64,000 nucleotides of DNA from Anas platyrhynchos (GCF_047663525.1 NC_092604.1:12387501-12451500); one strand, 5' to 3'. Positions 49,901 to 57,989 are shown, counted from the stretch's first letter. A program made the numbers and translations. Notes: generated by a model from the sequence alone, not told the origin.

Positions 49901-52900
49901 TCCAGTCCAACCTTTAACCAGGCACTGCCCAGTCCTCCACCATTAAACCAGTCCAGCTGTAGCCCCGACCTTGGCTTGGGGACAAACGTGCCTTTTTCCT
50001 GGGTCCTGCCCGTCGGCGTGGTGGAGTTTCAGTGCCTGTAATCCACTCTAACCGTGTTTCTGCCCCACGTACAGCGCAAGGAGTGGACCTGGGACGAGAG
50101 CAAGATGGTGGTGATGCATGATCCTGTGTACAGGTACGTGCCGGGGGTGCACCCCGGGTGCTTTTATCCAGCCCTGGGGGGTGCAGAGCTGTCCTCCTGC
50201 TTGTTCCACCTCTGGGAGGGCTGGCGCTCAAAGCTCCATGAAAAATTAACGAGGCTGCAAAATTACTGCTGGCGGAGAACCTATTTCATTCATTTTTGGG
50301 ATTGAGACGGACAGACTGAGCTGGCTTTGAAGCCTGCACTGCGTTGAGCAGGGGTCAGACGGTGACCCGCAGAGATCCCTTCAGCCTGAATTGCTCTCTG
50401 ATGCTAACGCAGAGGACAGGCTTCCTGTGGTCCCCAGCAGAGCACGGCTCGCTGTGAGCCTGTGAAGAAGGCCCTGATGTTGGGGCATGAGCTCTTAGAG
50501 GGAATTAACCCATACGGGATGCACTGATTGCCATAGCACCTGCTCTGGGATCTCCAGGTAGCTGGAGAAGAGAAGTCCCATCCAAAGGCATCTCCTGCTG
50601 CTCTGTGCCTGGTGGTGACGGCACTCAGAAAATCTTGCAGGGCTCTGGCCAGGGGCTTTTCCAACAGGTCTGTCTGGGGAAAGAGCTTCTTCTGCGTGTT
50701 TAATTCCCCCTGTGCCTTCCCCCAGAATCTTCTACGTGTCTCACGACTCGCAAGACCTGAAAATATTCAGCTACATCGCGAGGGACGGCGCCAACAACTC
50801 CTTCAGGTGCAACGTCTTCAAATCCAAGAAGAAGGTAGGACACCGCATCCACCTCGGGCCCCGCACCCTGCCTGCAGTGGGGGTGTTTGGGGCTGTGGGA
50901 CCCTCCCCAGGGCTGACCGGGGGGGTTCTCTGCCCCGCAGAGCCAGGCCATGCGCGTGGTGCGCACGGTGGGCCAGGCCTTCGAGGTGTGCCACAAGCTG
51001 AGCCTGCAGCACGCCCTGCAGAACGCCGACGGGCAGGCGGACGGCGCCAGCGACAAGTCGGCGGAGGAGCAGCCACCAGAAGGTGACGTCCAGCTCCCCG
51101 CGGGGTCTGGGAGGCAGGGATGTGTTGGGGTGGGGGGCTGCACGGTGACCTGTCCTCCTGGGCCAGCTCTGCTGACAGCAAGAGCTTCGTGGCCCATCTG
51201 GGGCCGCGGGGGATGCGGCCTTCCCACCTCCCCATCCTGGGAACACGGAGGCTGAGCCTCCTTTTCCAGCAGGGTGGTGGCCTGGCACGCTGCCCTGCTC
51301 CTGCCCCCCTGCAGCACACGGAGACTTGAAGCAAGGCTTGGCTGCTTGGCTCTTCTTCCTGGGCTGTTGGGGGGCTGGCGGCTGTGCCTGGTTCATTTTA
51401 TCCATCTCGTTTGAAGTGCACCAGATAAAGGGCTCCAAGATCACAGATGTGGACGAGGTTGGCCTCGACTCTGATGGCATCTGCGTGTCTGAGAGGGGAC
51501 CAGGAGAGCTGCCGGCTGCCAGGGGTGAGCTCAGCGCGCTGAAAGCTGGACAAGGCACCAAGGACAAGAACTGCCAGGTAAGAATCCTTGGGACCAGGCT
51601 GGGGACGCTGCCCCCACTGCAGAGCCCACCTTCCTGGTGCCCTGGGGCAGCTCAGCAGGCCCCTGTGCCCCATGCCATGAAGCAGCTGGGGCTCGCAGGG
51701 CACACGGAGCCAGCCAGGGCTGTCACCACCATGGGTGAAACACCCCAGTCTCTGTGGGCAGACCCGTGGCAGGGCTGCCTGCTCAGCATCCAGCTGGTTT
51801 GTAGTTGGCTGTGTCACTTCCCCAACCTGTGAGAGTCCCCTGGTGCAGGGCAGAGCCCCGGGGGGTCCTGACTGAGTGCACCGAGAGCTATCACACAGCA
51901 CTGGAAAGGGAAAACGAGGCAGGGACCCCAGCATGAGCAGCTCCCTGTTAACAGGGGGAGACTACGAGGTGTCTCCAGCAAGGCGAGCATTTCTGTGCGG
52001 TGCAGGTTGGTTTCTGGGCCCCAGGGCTGCTCTGCAGCAGTCGTTCGTCTGTGCTCAGGCAGCGACCCCAGCTCCCTGCTTCCCCTGGGCAGCAGCATCC
52101 CTCGGGGCAGCCCGGCCTCTGCAGCAAAGACACCGAGGGTGCGCTCGGTGCTGGCCGTGGGCAGCCCGTAATGAATAGCTGCTCTGCAGAGCCGTTCAGT
52201 GAGCGTTTCCTGGCTGCCTTAATGGCACCATTTCATTTCACACAATTGTATCGCTTGCAGAGCCTGGCTGCAAACAGCTGCGATGAAATGCATTCAATTG
52301 GATTTATTTCCTTGGCTCAGAAGGCTGGGCTTTGCTCTGCTTTACCATTTAGATGTGGATCTGCCCGCTGCTGCCCTGGTGCCCCTGTGCTGCCCAGGAG
52401 CAGGGACGTGGCTGTGGGGTCACCGTCCCTGCGCTGCGCTGCCCGGGGCTCTGCAGGGCCCACGCTGGGATGCTGGGGGTGCAGGGGGTGCACGGCACAG
52501 CGTGGGCACGAGGGGGGTTTCTGGCAGCAAGCAGTGCCCAGCCTGGGTCTGGGTGGCTGTGGGGGCAGCTCTGCCTCCCCAGGCAGCGCCGCAGGGCCCC
52601 AGCAAACTCCTGGGGAGCTTCTGTCTGGCAGCCCAAGCTAACCAACCCCCCTCACCGGGACTTTCTCCCCACTCCAGGACCCCGAGAGCTGCTCCCTGTG
52701 CCCAGCCGGCTCCCAGCAGTTGCTGAGCCCTGGCAGCCCCTGCTCCTCAGCCTCCATCACGCCGCTGGCCTCCCAGCACTGCCTCCAGCTCCTCCAGCAG
52801 CAGCTCCTCCAGCAGCAGCAGCAGACGCAGGTGGCGGTGGCTCAGGTACGCGTCCTGCATTCCCCAGGGACACCCCCTGCCCCTCTCCTCGCCCTGCGGG

Positions 52901-54739
52901 ACCGGGACGGGACCGAGCGGCCGCTCCCCGCCCGTGGGGGCCCCGAGGACCGGCAGAGGGCGCCCAAGCCCCGCGCAGAGCCGGGGGGTGCCCGGGGAGC
53001 TGCTGGGGGGGGACCCGGGGATGCTCCGGGGAGAGCCCTGGGGGAGACGGGGATGCTCCGGAGGTACCCGGGGATGCTCCGGGGGTGCCCGGGGATGCTC
53101 CGGCCCCGCAGCCCCGTCCCTTCCCGCAGGTGCAGCTGCTGAAGGACCAGCTGGCAGCGGAGACGGCGGCGCGCATCGAGGCGCAGGCACGGGTGCGGCA
53201 GCTGCTGCTGACCAACCGCGACCTGCTGCAGCACGTCTCGCTGCTGGTGCGGCAGCTGAAGGCGCTGGAGAGCCGGGCACAGCGCCGGCAGCCGGGTGAG
53301 AGGGCACGGGGACCGGGTGCTGCCTTGCTCCGGGGTCAATCCCAGCGCCTCGCTCACCCCGGGGCTCTCTCCGTGTCTCCGCAGTTGACCGCTCGCTGCA
53401 GAACCTGTCCCTGGCGCAGTCGCTGTCCCTCAACCTGAAGAACCACTACAGCCTGGACATCGCCCTGCCCTCCACCTCCACGCCCGCCAGCGTCCTGGGC
53501 AGCCCCGTGGGCCCCCGCTCGCTGTCGGCTCTGGGCGTTGGGGATTCCTACCTCAACCTGCTGGGCCTGGAGAGGGGCGGCCCCCGCTTTGGCAGCAAGG
53601 AGGGGGACGAGGGGCTGACCACCGCGCTGGAGGGGCAGGAGGGGCTCAGCAGGCGCGTGGAGGGCTCCGAGGTCAGCGAGGTGGCTCTGCTCAACGGGAG
53701 CGGCCGGCAGAAGGCAGAGGACACGGACAGAGGGGACGAGGACAGGTGGGGATCCGCTGCTTCTGCTCCCACCGGCCGGAGCGGGAGCACCGCGGTGCTT
53801 TTGTCACTAATCCAAAACACAGCAGCACCTGAATTAGTGTGAAGAAATTAGCTTGATTCCAGCCAAAAGCAGTACGACAGCACAGCGCCTGCAGCAGGGT
53901 GCTCACAGCTGCCCCAGGGGATGGAGGGAGGGAGGGCAGTGCTCTTGGTCCCGTGGCTCGAGGGTCTGTGTGCTGGCTGAGACCAGGAGGGCAAAGCCGG
54001 GTGTGAAATCCACCATGTTCACCCCTAGGGACAGGGCTGAGGGTCACTGTCTATGCTGCTCTTATCCTCCTGGAGCGAGGTGGTCAGCGCCACATCACTG
54101 CAGCACCCCAGCTCCAACACACACAGCATCGGGTTGCACTGAATGCAAGAGGTGTCTGCCTTTTGGAGAGCCTGGGGCAGCCAGACTGAGCTATCCGCAC
54201 AGGTAAGTAGCTACTTGCCCATCACCTCCTCTCTGCTCTCGCTTCCCAGGCGGCAGCAGCCCATTCCCAAGCTCAACCCGCCGCCACCCATCCTACGCAA
54301 GAGGTCCAGCAAGACCTCCCCGAGCCTGGAGGTGGAGGCCAAGCCCGAGAGCACTGCCCACGTCAGCCTTCCCAGCCCCAGCGTGTCCAGCCTCACCAAC
54401 ATCACTGCCAGCTCCCTCACCCTCTTGGACTCCGAGGCAAGGACTCCTGCTTGGAGCGCTGCCTCCAGCTCAGAGCCCGTCCCCTCCAGGACCTTCCAAC
54501 GTGTTCTCAGCAAGGACAGGGCTGGGGAGAACGGGCACATGTCCCCACCAGCCAGCTGCCACGACCCCGCAGCCAGTGAGGTCCTGGGCAAGGACTTGGC
54601 TGTGCTGGTGAGCCCCACGGACAGCATAGTGCCCTTCTCTCCTGCGGACGACACCTGCCTACACATCAGCTTCTCAGAAGATGAGCTGCTGGAACCAGAG
54701 CTGGACGCTGCTGTGGGGCCCAGCAGAGTCCCCTCGTAG
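25855..54739 (+). CDS. NOS1AP-like: NOS1AP (CAPON)-related PTB-domain adaptor, eleven coding exons
   Basis: Exons are 25855-25959, 29138-29209, 49201-49293, 50075-50133, 50726-50834, 50941-51082, 51417-51577 (start uncertain), 52678-52845, 53130-53295, 53385-53745 and 54250-54739. They join in frame to about 641 residues (631 with the shorter exon 7). Residues 26-190 form a PTB domain nearly matching NOS1AP ([69 protein letters not shown]). Residues 285-352 form a Gln-rich coiled coil ([18 protein letters not shown]) also shared with NOS1AP. NOS1AP links neuronal NOS to Dexras1 and synapsin, and Scribble to planar polarity proteins. The C-terminal 283 residues are Ser/Pro/acidic and are not the NOS1AP tail; the protein ends ...SRVPS, without the nNOS PDZ ligand. 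It is an apparently intact paralog. The position beside TTLL11 suggests an ohnolog rather than NOS1AP itself. Confidence 0.88.
25960..29137 (+). other. NOS1AP-like intron 1
   Basis: A 3.2-kb GT-AG intron starting inside the CpG island. Open frames such as 27.25-28.0 kb on the plus strand lack recognisable domains. No repeat family was recognised. Confidence 0.7.
29138..29209 (+). CDS. NOS1AP-like: NOS1AP-like coding exon 2
   Basis: 24 codons ([20 protein letters not shown] then RRIR) between acceptor TGTCTTTCAG and donor GTAAGT, phase 0. This is the first PTB strand/helix region with the GSLDVPRP signature. Confidence 0.95.
30470..30760. promoter_or_regulatory. candidate conserved noncoding element, intron 2
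   Basis: An AT-rich island with homeodomain-type cores, for example ATCAATTAATCCGATCGCAC near 30517 and AGTTAATTGGC plus CTTAATTAGAG around 30700-30725. It retains CpGs (GATCGCACGAT, CATGCGCGTATT), unusual for neutral AT-rich DNA. Conservation is inferred from texture only. Confidence 0.35.
33005..33180. promoter_or_regulatory. candidate conserved noncoding element, intron 2
   Basis: TCTAATTACCTTTAG near 33010 and CTTTAATCATTTAATTAGGG near 33144 cluster four TAAT/ATTA cores in under 170 bp. Regulatory role is inferred. Confidence 0.3.
35695..35775. promoter_or_regulatory. compact TAAT-cluster element, intron 2
   Basis: About 60 bp hold GGTAATTAAGCGTTAATTGC, CCTAATGCTTCATTAG and related cores, one of the densest homeodomain-site groupings in the window. 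Function is inferred. Confidence 0.3.
36990..37400. promoter_or_regulatory. candidate conserved noncoding element, intron 2
   Basis: An AT-rich island with GGCTAATAAAATCAGCAG, AGCTAAATTAAAATG and TTTGCATAAGTCATG segments, in contrast to GC-rich flanks. Regulatory function is inferred only. Confidence 0.28.
46090..46640. promoter_or_regulatory. candidate enhancer with POU octamer, intron 2
   Basis: The island contains a perfect octamer ATTTGCAT (46179-46186), TCGGTAATTAATCACATTAA near 46206, AAATATGCATTACAC near 46383 and several further TAAT cores. It is AT-rich, unique and unlike the GC-rich flanks. POU plus homeodomain sites suggest a neural or developmental enhancer, an inference from motif content. 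Confidence 0.4.
47540..47960. promoter_or_regulatory. candidate enhancer, intron 2
   Basis: Holds AGTAATAATTCATGGGGAG, GGTTTAATCAGGGGTC, TCAATGAGCATCATCAAAGG and a pair GCTAATTACATG/TCTAATTACAC spaced 12 bp apart near 47904-47926. The doubled TAATTACA looks like a paired homeodomain binding site. Function is inferred. Confidence 0.38.
48420..48640. promoter_or_regulatory. candidate enhancer, intron 2
   Basis: Contains AGCAGTTTAATTTTTAACAC, TGCAGACACCTGCAGATAAG (GATA and E-box cores) and GAGGTTAATGTGATTATGTC. It sits about 600 bp before exon 3. Function is inferred. Confidence 0.33.
49201..49293 (+). CDS. NOS1AP-like: NOS1AP-like coding exon 3
   Basis: 31 codons ([20 protein letters not shown] then [11 protein letters not shown]) with acceptor TTCCCATCAG and donor GTGAGG, phase 0. 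If the donor is skipped, the frame continues VRLLQ for five codons before reading on. This resembles the optional LLLLQ insert I recall in NOS1AP, but no good alternative donor follows. Confidence 0.95.
49294..50074 (+). other. NOS1AP-like intron 3
   Basis: A 781-bp intron with two A tracts (49449-49459 and 49478-49493) and a truncated CR1 fragment. No other feature was recognised. Confidence 0.75.
49862..49960 (-). mobile_element. truncated CR1 LINE 3' end
   Basis: CACAGAATCATTTCAGCTGG, then AAAAGACCCC, TCCAGTCCAACCTTTAACC and GGCACTGCCCAGTCCTCCAC are the reverse complement of the CR1 3' end (consensus ending in ...GACTGGATGATC...CCAACC...ATTCTATG). The copy is about 100 bp and diverged, so old. 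CR1 is the dominant LINE of birds. Confidence 0.8.
50075..50133 (+). CDS. NOS1AP-like: NOS1AP-like coding exon 4
   Basis: 59 nt encode [19 protein letters not shown] plus two bases of a split Arg. The acceptor is CCACGTACAG and the donor GTACGT. The EWTWDESKM stretch is a NOS1AP hallmark. Confidence 0.94.
50726..50834 (+). CDS. NOS1AP-like: NOS1AP-like coding exon 5
   Basis: 109 nt complete the split Arg and encode [20 protein letters not shown] then [16 protein letters not shown]. The acceptor is TTCCCCCAG and the donor GTAGGA. This is the core PTB beta-sheet region. Confidence 0.95.
50941..51082 (+). CDS. NOS1AP-like: NOS1AP-like coding exon 6
   Basis: 142 nt encode [20 protein letters not shown] then [20 protein letters not shown] and AEEQPPE, with one base left over. 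The acceptor is TGCCCCGCAG and the donor GTGACG. It contains the C-terminal PTB helix ([10 protein letters not shown]). Codons are strongly GC-ending. Confidence 0.94.
51417..51577 (+). CDS. NOS1AP-like: NOS1AP-like coding exon 7 (start uncertain)
   Basis: The end is clear: ...KDKNCQ then donor GTAAGA at 51578. Exon 6 leaves one base, so the acceptor must restore that phase. Three in-phase AGs exist: 51314 (strong pyrimidine tract, would add a hydrophobic stretch), 51416 (first AG after TTTTATCCATCTCGTTT) and 51446 (CACAG, weak tract). I chose 51416. The attractive CCAG at 51424 would shift the frame to an early stop. The encoded [13 protein letters not shown] resembles the NOS1AP segment TDIDAVEV. 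The region is a linker between PTB domain and coiled coil. Confidence 0.6.
52678..52845 (+). CDS. NOS1AP-like: NOS1AP-like coding exon 8 (Gln-rich)
   Basis: 56 codons, phase 0 at both ends, with acceptor CCCCACTCCAG and donor GTACGC. It opens Ser/Cys/Pro-rich and ends in [19 protein letters not shown], the NOS1AP Gln tract that begins the coiled coil. The CAG codons are nearly pure, so length variation is likely. Confidence 0.9.
52846..53129 (+). other. NOS1AP-like intron 8
   Basis: A 284-bp, extremely G-rich intron whose 3' half is a minisatellite. It ends in the acceptor CCCTTCCCGCAG. Confidence 0.8.
53011..53103. repeat. G-rich minisatellite in intron 8
   Basis: About four imperfect copies of a roughly 20-bp unit containing GGGGATGCTCCGG (at about 53017, 53050, 53070 and 53092), with spacers such as AGGTACCC and GGGTGCCC. 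GGGG runs could form G-quadruplexes on the sense RNA. It ends about 26 bp before the exon 9 acceptor. Confidence 0.75.
53130..53295 (+). CDS. NOS1AP-like: NOS1AP-like coding exon 9 (coiled coil)
   Basis: 166 nt with acceptor CTTCCCGCAG and donor GTGAGA encode [20 protein letters not shown] then [20 protein letters not shown] and [15 protein letters not shown], plus one base. Leucines fall in heptad spacing. The segment aligns with the NOS1AP coiled coil ([20 protein letters not shown]). Confidence 0.94.
53385..53745 (+). CDS. NOS1AP-like: NOS1AP-like coding exon 10 (paralog-specific)
   Basis: 361 nt complete a split Val and encode 119 residues starting [20 protein letters not shown], plus two bases. 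The acceptor is TGTCTCCGCAG and the donor GTGGGG. A Ser/Leu-rich section ([20 protein letters not shown]) is followed by a Gly/Glu-rich one. It has no counterpart I recognise in the NOS1AP tail. Open frame, phase continuity and strong codon bias support it. Confidence 0.85.
53746..54249 (+). other. NOS1AP-like intron 10
   Basis: A 504-bp intron between the paralog-specific exons. The frame stays open from exon 10 for 97 bases into the intron and stops at 53842, see findings. No repeat was recognised. Confidence 0.75.
54250..54739 (+). CDS. NOS1AP-like: NOS1AP-like coding exon 11 (last)
   Basis: 490 nt complete a split Arg, then [20 protein letters not shown] and about 140 more residues to a TAG at 54737-54739. 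The acceptor is CTCGCTTCCCAG. A Pro-rich segment next to RKRSSKTSP suggests SH3/WW-type binding and basophilic phosphorylation sites, while the end is acidic ([12 protein letters not shown]). The protein ends in SRVPS, not a PDZ ligand. Confidence 0.85.
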
Positions 54740-55960
54740 TTGGACCACGGCGTGTGGCAGCTGGCTGGAGGCAGTCCCAGCGGTTCCATCCACACCGCTG
54801 CACTGGGGTTGGGGGCCCTCGTGCCCCAGCTGGGCAGCAGATCCCTGCTCTGTCCCTGCCTGCTGCACCAGCTCACACTGCCCTCCCGCTGTCCCCTGTC
54901 CTTGTCTGTCTTTCCTGCCTCTGGTTGGGGTGCCGCATGGGTCCCTGGATGCAGATGGCACTGACTGGGCTCACTCTGAGGCTGTTCCCAGGCAGCGGTC
55001 ACCGCACGGTGCTCTGCTCGCTGTCACCCTGCCCATCCCACCCCAAACATCCCCGGAGCCCCTGGGCCAGGGCACGGCAGGGCTGTAAATACTTGGACAC
55101 GAGGCTCCTGCTGCTACCCCTGCCCATCAGAGCCCAGCCACCCTAACACCACGTGCCACCCCAGCGGGTGCCTCGCTGCCCCGACACCAGCCCTGTTGTG
55201 GGGATGGCAGCCTCACTCCTGCTGCCACGTCTCCGTGCGGTGGTGCCACCGCTGCCTCCCTCCAAAGGTGCCTTTTCCTGCTGCCCACAGGCTGGGGGCC
55301 CACAGGAGGCCACAACGGGGTGATGGGGTGCAGGGGAGCCTGGGGAACCCATTGCTGCAGCAGGTACTGCCTGCACCTTGAGGTGGGGGCAGCAGCTGCT
55401 CCGTGGGAGAGCTTCACGTACCTCTGAGCAGCCAGGGGCTGCAGGCGGATGCTGCTACGTCGTGTTGGGGCGTTATGGTAGGGTTTGAGTTTGTTTGGGA
55501 AGTGTGAATGTCTGGGGATGAGTTTGTGTACTGAAGGTATAAGGAAGAAACCCAGCCCTGGGGGAACATCCAAGGATGCCAGGTGCTGCCACGCATCCCC
55601 CAGCAGCACGGGGGCTGGGGCGGGTTTTGGGAGGTAATCTTCATGTGGGTGCATGCGAGAGGGGTTTGGGAAGGTGCTAGAGGGTTGACATGGGGATGTG
55701 TCAGGAGATGGAGAATCGGAGCAGCTCTGCCCCAGTCCCGGTGCAGCAGGAGGGGGTGGTGGGACCCCAGGACCCCCCGGCTGTGCAGCACTGCGGGGCC
55801 CAGGGATGGCCAGGAGCCACCAAGCAGGAGCTGATGGCAGAGCTGCGGTCGGGCTGTGCGTTAGCGTGGTAGAGACAGAGACCACTCCTTAGGAGCTAAC
55901 CCACACTACGGTTTGGTAACTGACTTTTAAAGAAAATAAATGTCTCGGATTTGCAGAGCC
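54740..55960 (+). other. 3' UTR of the NOS1AP-like gene
   Basis: About 1.2 kb of sequence without continued coding signal follows the stop codon. It ends at the first canonical poly(A) signal, so I assign it as the 3' UTR. The exact cleavage site is not visible. Confidence 0.65.
55935..55940 (+). terminator. poly(A) signal AATAAA
   Basis: GAAAATAAATG is the first AATAAA found downstream of the NOS1AP-like stop codon. Cleavage is expected 10-30 nt later, in TGTCTCGGATTTGCAG and following bases. Confidence 0.65.
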
Positions 55961-56559
55961 AGTGCCGTGGTCCCTGTCCTGCTCGCGGGAAGCGTCTCGC
56001 CACCCAGCCCTGACAGTGCCCTGGGGTGCAGGATGGGGCTGTGGAGGAGTTCTCCCAGTGCAGTGAGATCCCAGCTGGATGCCAGGGCAGCCCCAGGCCT
56101 CCAGCCTGCTCCCCTGCCACGTGGGGAGCAGGTTCCTCAGGGACAGGGCCCATTTCCAGAGCAATCCCCACAAGAAAACAGCACCTGCACCCGATGCCAC
56201 CCACTGCAGCCCCCACACACCCTTTGGGGCTCCCGACCAGGACGGTGCAGCCCCAGCTCCCCCTGCCCTTCCACACTCTGCTTTCTGCTCCCAAACTGAA
56301 TCCCGGCCCCAAACCAAGCCCAGCCCAGGTGCACAGGGAGAGAGAGCCCCAAGGGAGGCAAAGCCCAGCCCTGTGGGGTGTGACCCAGGTGGGGACGGGG
56401 ACCCCACAGCACTGTGCCCCCAGAGGGGCTGCAGCCAGCAGCAGAACGGGCTCAGGGCGAAGGCATCCTCGGGGCTCGGCCGAGGGGCGGGATGGAAACG
56501 CAGCCTCCGCAGAGACATCTGCCTGGCGGGGCCGCGTGGGGAGGGGGCACGTCCAACCC

Positions 56560-56970
56560 CACGTTTTATTATGCTTCCTTCATGGGAAGAAACTTTTTCC
56601 TTTGCTGTCTGGTAAGCTGCTAGCAATCATCAGGCAGGCAGGTGGTAAAGATTCATATCCATCAAACAATGCCATTTAGTTTGTAACCTGTGACTAAATC
56701 TGGTGTTAGCTTTAATTTCAGAGTCTGCTTTAGGGCTCGCTTGTTAATCTCTATGCAAAGCAGATGAAATGAATATGCAGCATTTTGGATGTAATTGTAC
56801 GGCTTCAATTCAGCACTATAATTTTCCAAACAGGATCTTGCAATCAAGCTTCTATTCATTAGTGTATAAACAATTTAGTTTCTCAGCTCTCCAGTATGCC
56901 AATCATTTCAATGGAGTGAGCATCTCTGACAAAAAGAGGAGGAAAGTTTCCTTTGTGTAACAGAGGTAAA
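56560..56970. promoter_or_regulatory. candidate ultraconserved-type enhancer
   Basis: A 400-bp AT-rich island with hard GC-rich borders. It contains GCTTGTTAATCTCTATGCAA, AATATGCAGCATTTTGGATG, TTGCAATCAAGCTTCTATTC and ATTAGTGTATAAACAATTTAG (forkhead-like ATAAACA). The texture of evenly mixed, non-repetitive AT-rich sequence is typical of vertebrate CNEs. Conservation is not testable here. Confidence 0.42.
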
Positions 56971-57379
56971 AGTTGCTCCATACTTCAGGCAATTCCCACC
57001 CGGCAGACCCAGGCCATTTCTGCCAAGGCGGCCGCATCCCAGTGCCCCACGGCACCGGCACCAAACGCTGCCTGGGGGCAACATCTCCCAGCCAGCACAA
57101 CCCTGAGCACCACTGGTTCTGCTGGCGAGACCCCAGAAGGTGAGCAGGGACCCTGTAGGATCCCTCCTCCCAAGAAGGTGAGGCTGCACAGCACCTCCTG
57201 CATCCCTGGGCTGCTGCTGGGCATCGTGGTGCTCTCCCCGTGGCTCTGCTCAGGGCTCTGCTCCCCCACCGACGTGCCCAGGACGTGGCCGTGTCCCTGT
57301 CCCTCGAAGGAGAGGTGGGACCAGCCCCGAGGCTCCACAAAGGGAAGCACCGTCGGCAGAGACGCTTCGCGCGGTCTCG

Positions 57380-57720
57380 GTTTCCAAATGAATATCGACA
57401 GCGCTAATTACAGGCCGCCATGCAGACAGCTTATTAGCTTGTCACAAAAAGACGGTATTGAACTCAAAGCCCGCGGTATTCACGGAGCGCAGCAAGACGC
57501 TCCCCAGACAGCACAGCGAACCAGGCAGGCGAACAACCTCCAGCAAAACTAATTACTTCCTGATTGTCTACGGCCACCCACTGGGTATAATAGTATAGAC
57601 TAAATTTGGCATATACATAACTAAGCACTCGGCACCAATTTGGCGTACAATAATCATCCTCTGTGTTGCATAATTAAAATCTGATCACTCGGAATAATTA
57701 TTTCATATTCCCGGCACTGG
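57380..57720. promoter_or_regulatory. candidate ultraconserved-type enhancer
   Basis: Contains GCGCTAATTACAGGCCGCC, AGCTTATTAGCTTG, AACTAATTACTTCCTGATTG, GGCACCAATTTGGCGTACAA, TGCATAATTAAAATCTGATC and GGAATAATTATTTC. CpGs survive in AT-rich context (GGTATTCACGGAGCG, CACTCGG twice). It is the strongest enhancer-like texture in the window by eye. Confidence 0.45.
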
Positions 57721-57989
57721 GTGAGGACTGCACGGTGCGGCGCGGCGGGGGCGCGGGAGCCTGGCGGGCAGGGATGGGACGGTGGCGACATGGCCCTACA
57801 GACACTGCCCACTCCCATGGCACGGGTGCCACAGAGCCACCTTCATGCTGCCCCTGTCTGGAGCCTGCTCGGGACAGGTCTGTCCCCGTGTCCCCACAGC
57901 CGTGCATTGCGCTGACCTCCTGCAAGCCGGCTGCTGACCCCCCCGCCTGCCCGGCCGGGACACTCGCCGCCTGGCCCTATTGTCATCGC

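Larger units (their letters stand above)
50134..52677 (+). other. NOS1AP-like introns 4-7
   Basis: Introns 50134-50725, 50835-50940, 51083-51416 and 51578-52677 separate exons 4-8. All are GT-AG, GC-rich and short. In intron 7, 52.2-52.35 kb holds an AT-richer patch (CACAATTGTATCGC, TTCAATTGGATTTATTTCC) with no known identity. Confidence 0.7.

Noticed and set aside
52353-53438. 361-codon plus-strand open frame across exons 8-10
   Set aside because: The real exons use other frames joined by clear splice sites and match NOS1AP. The long frame crosses introns and reflects high GC.
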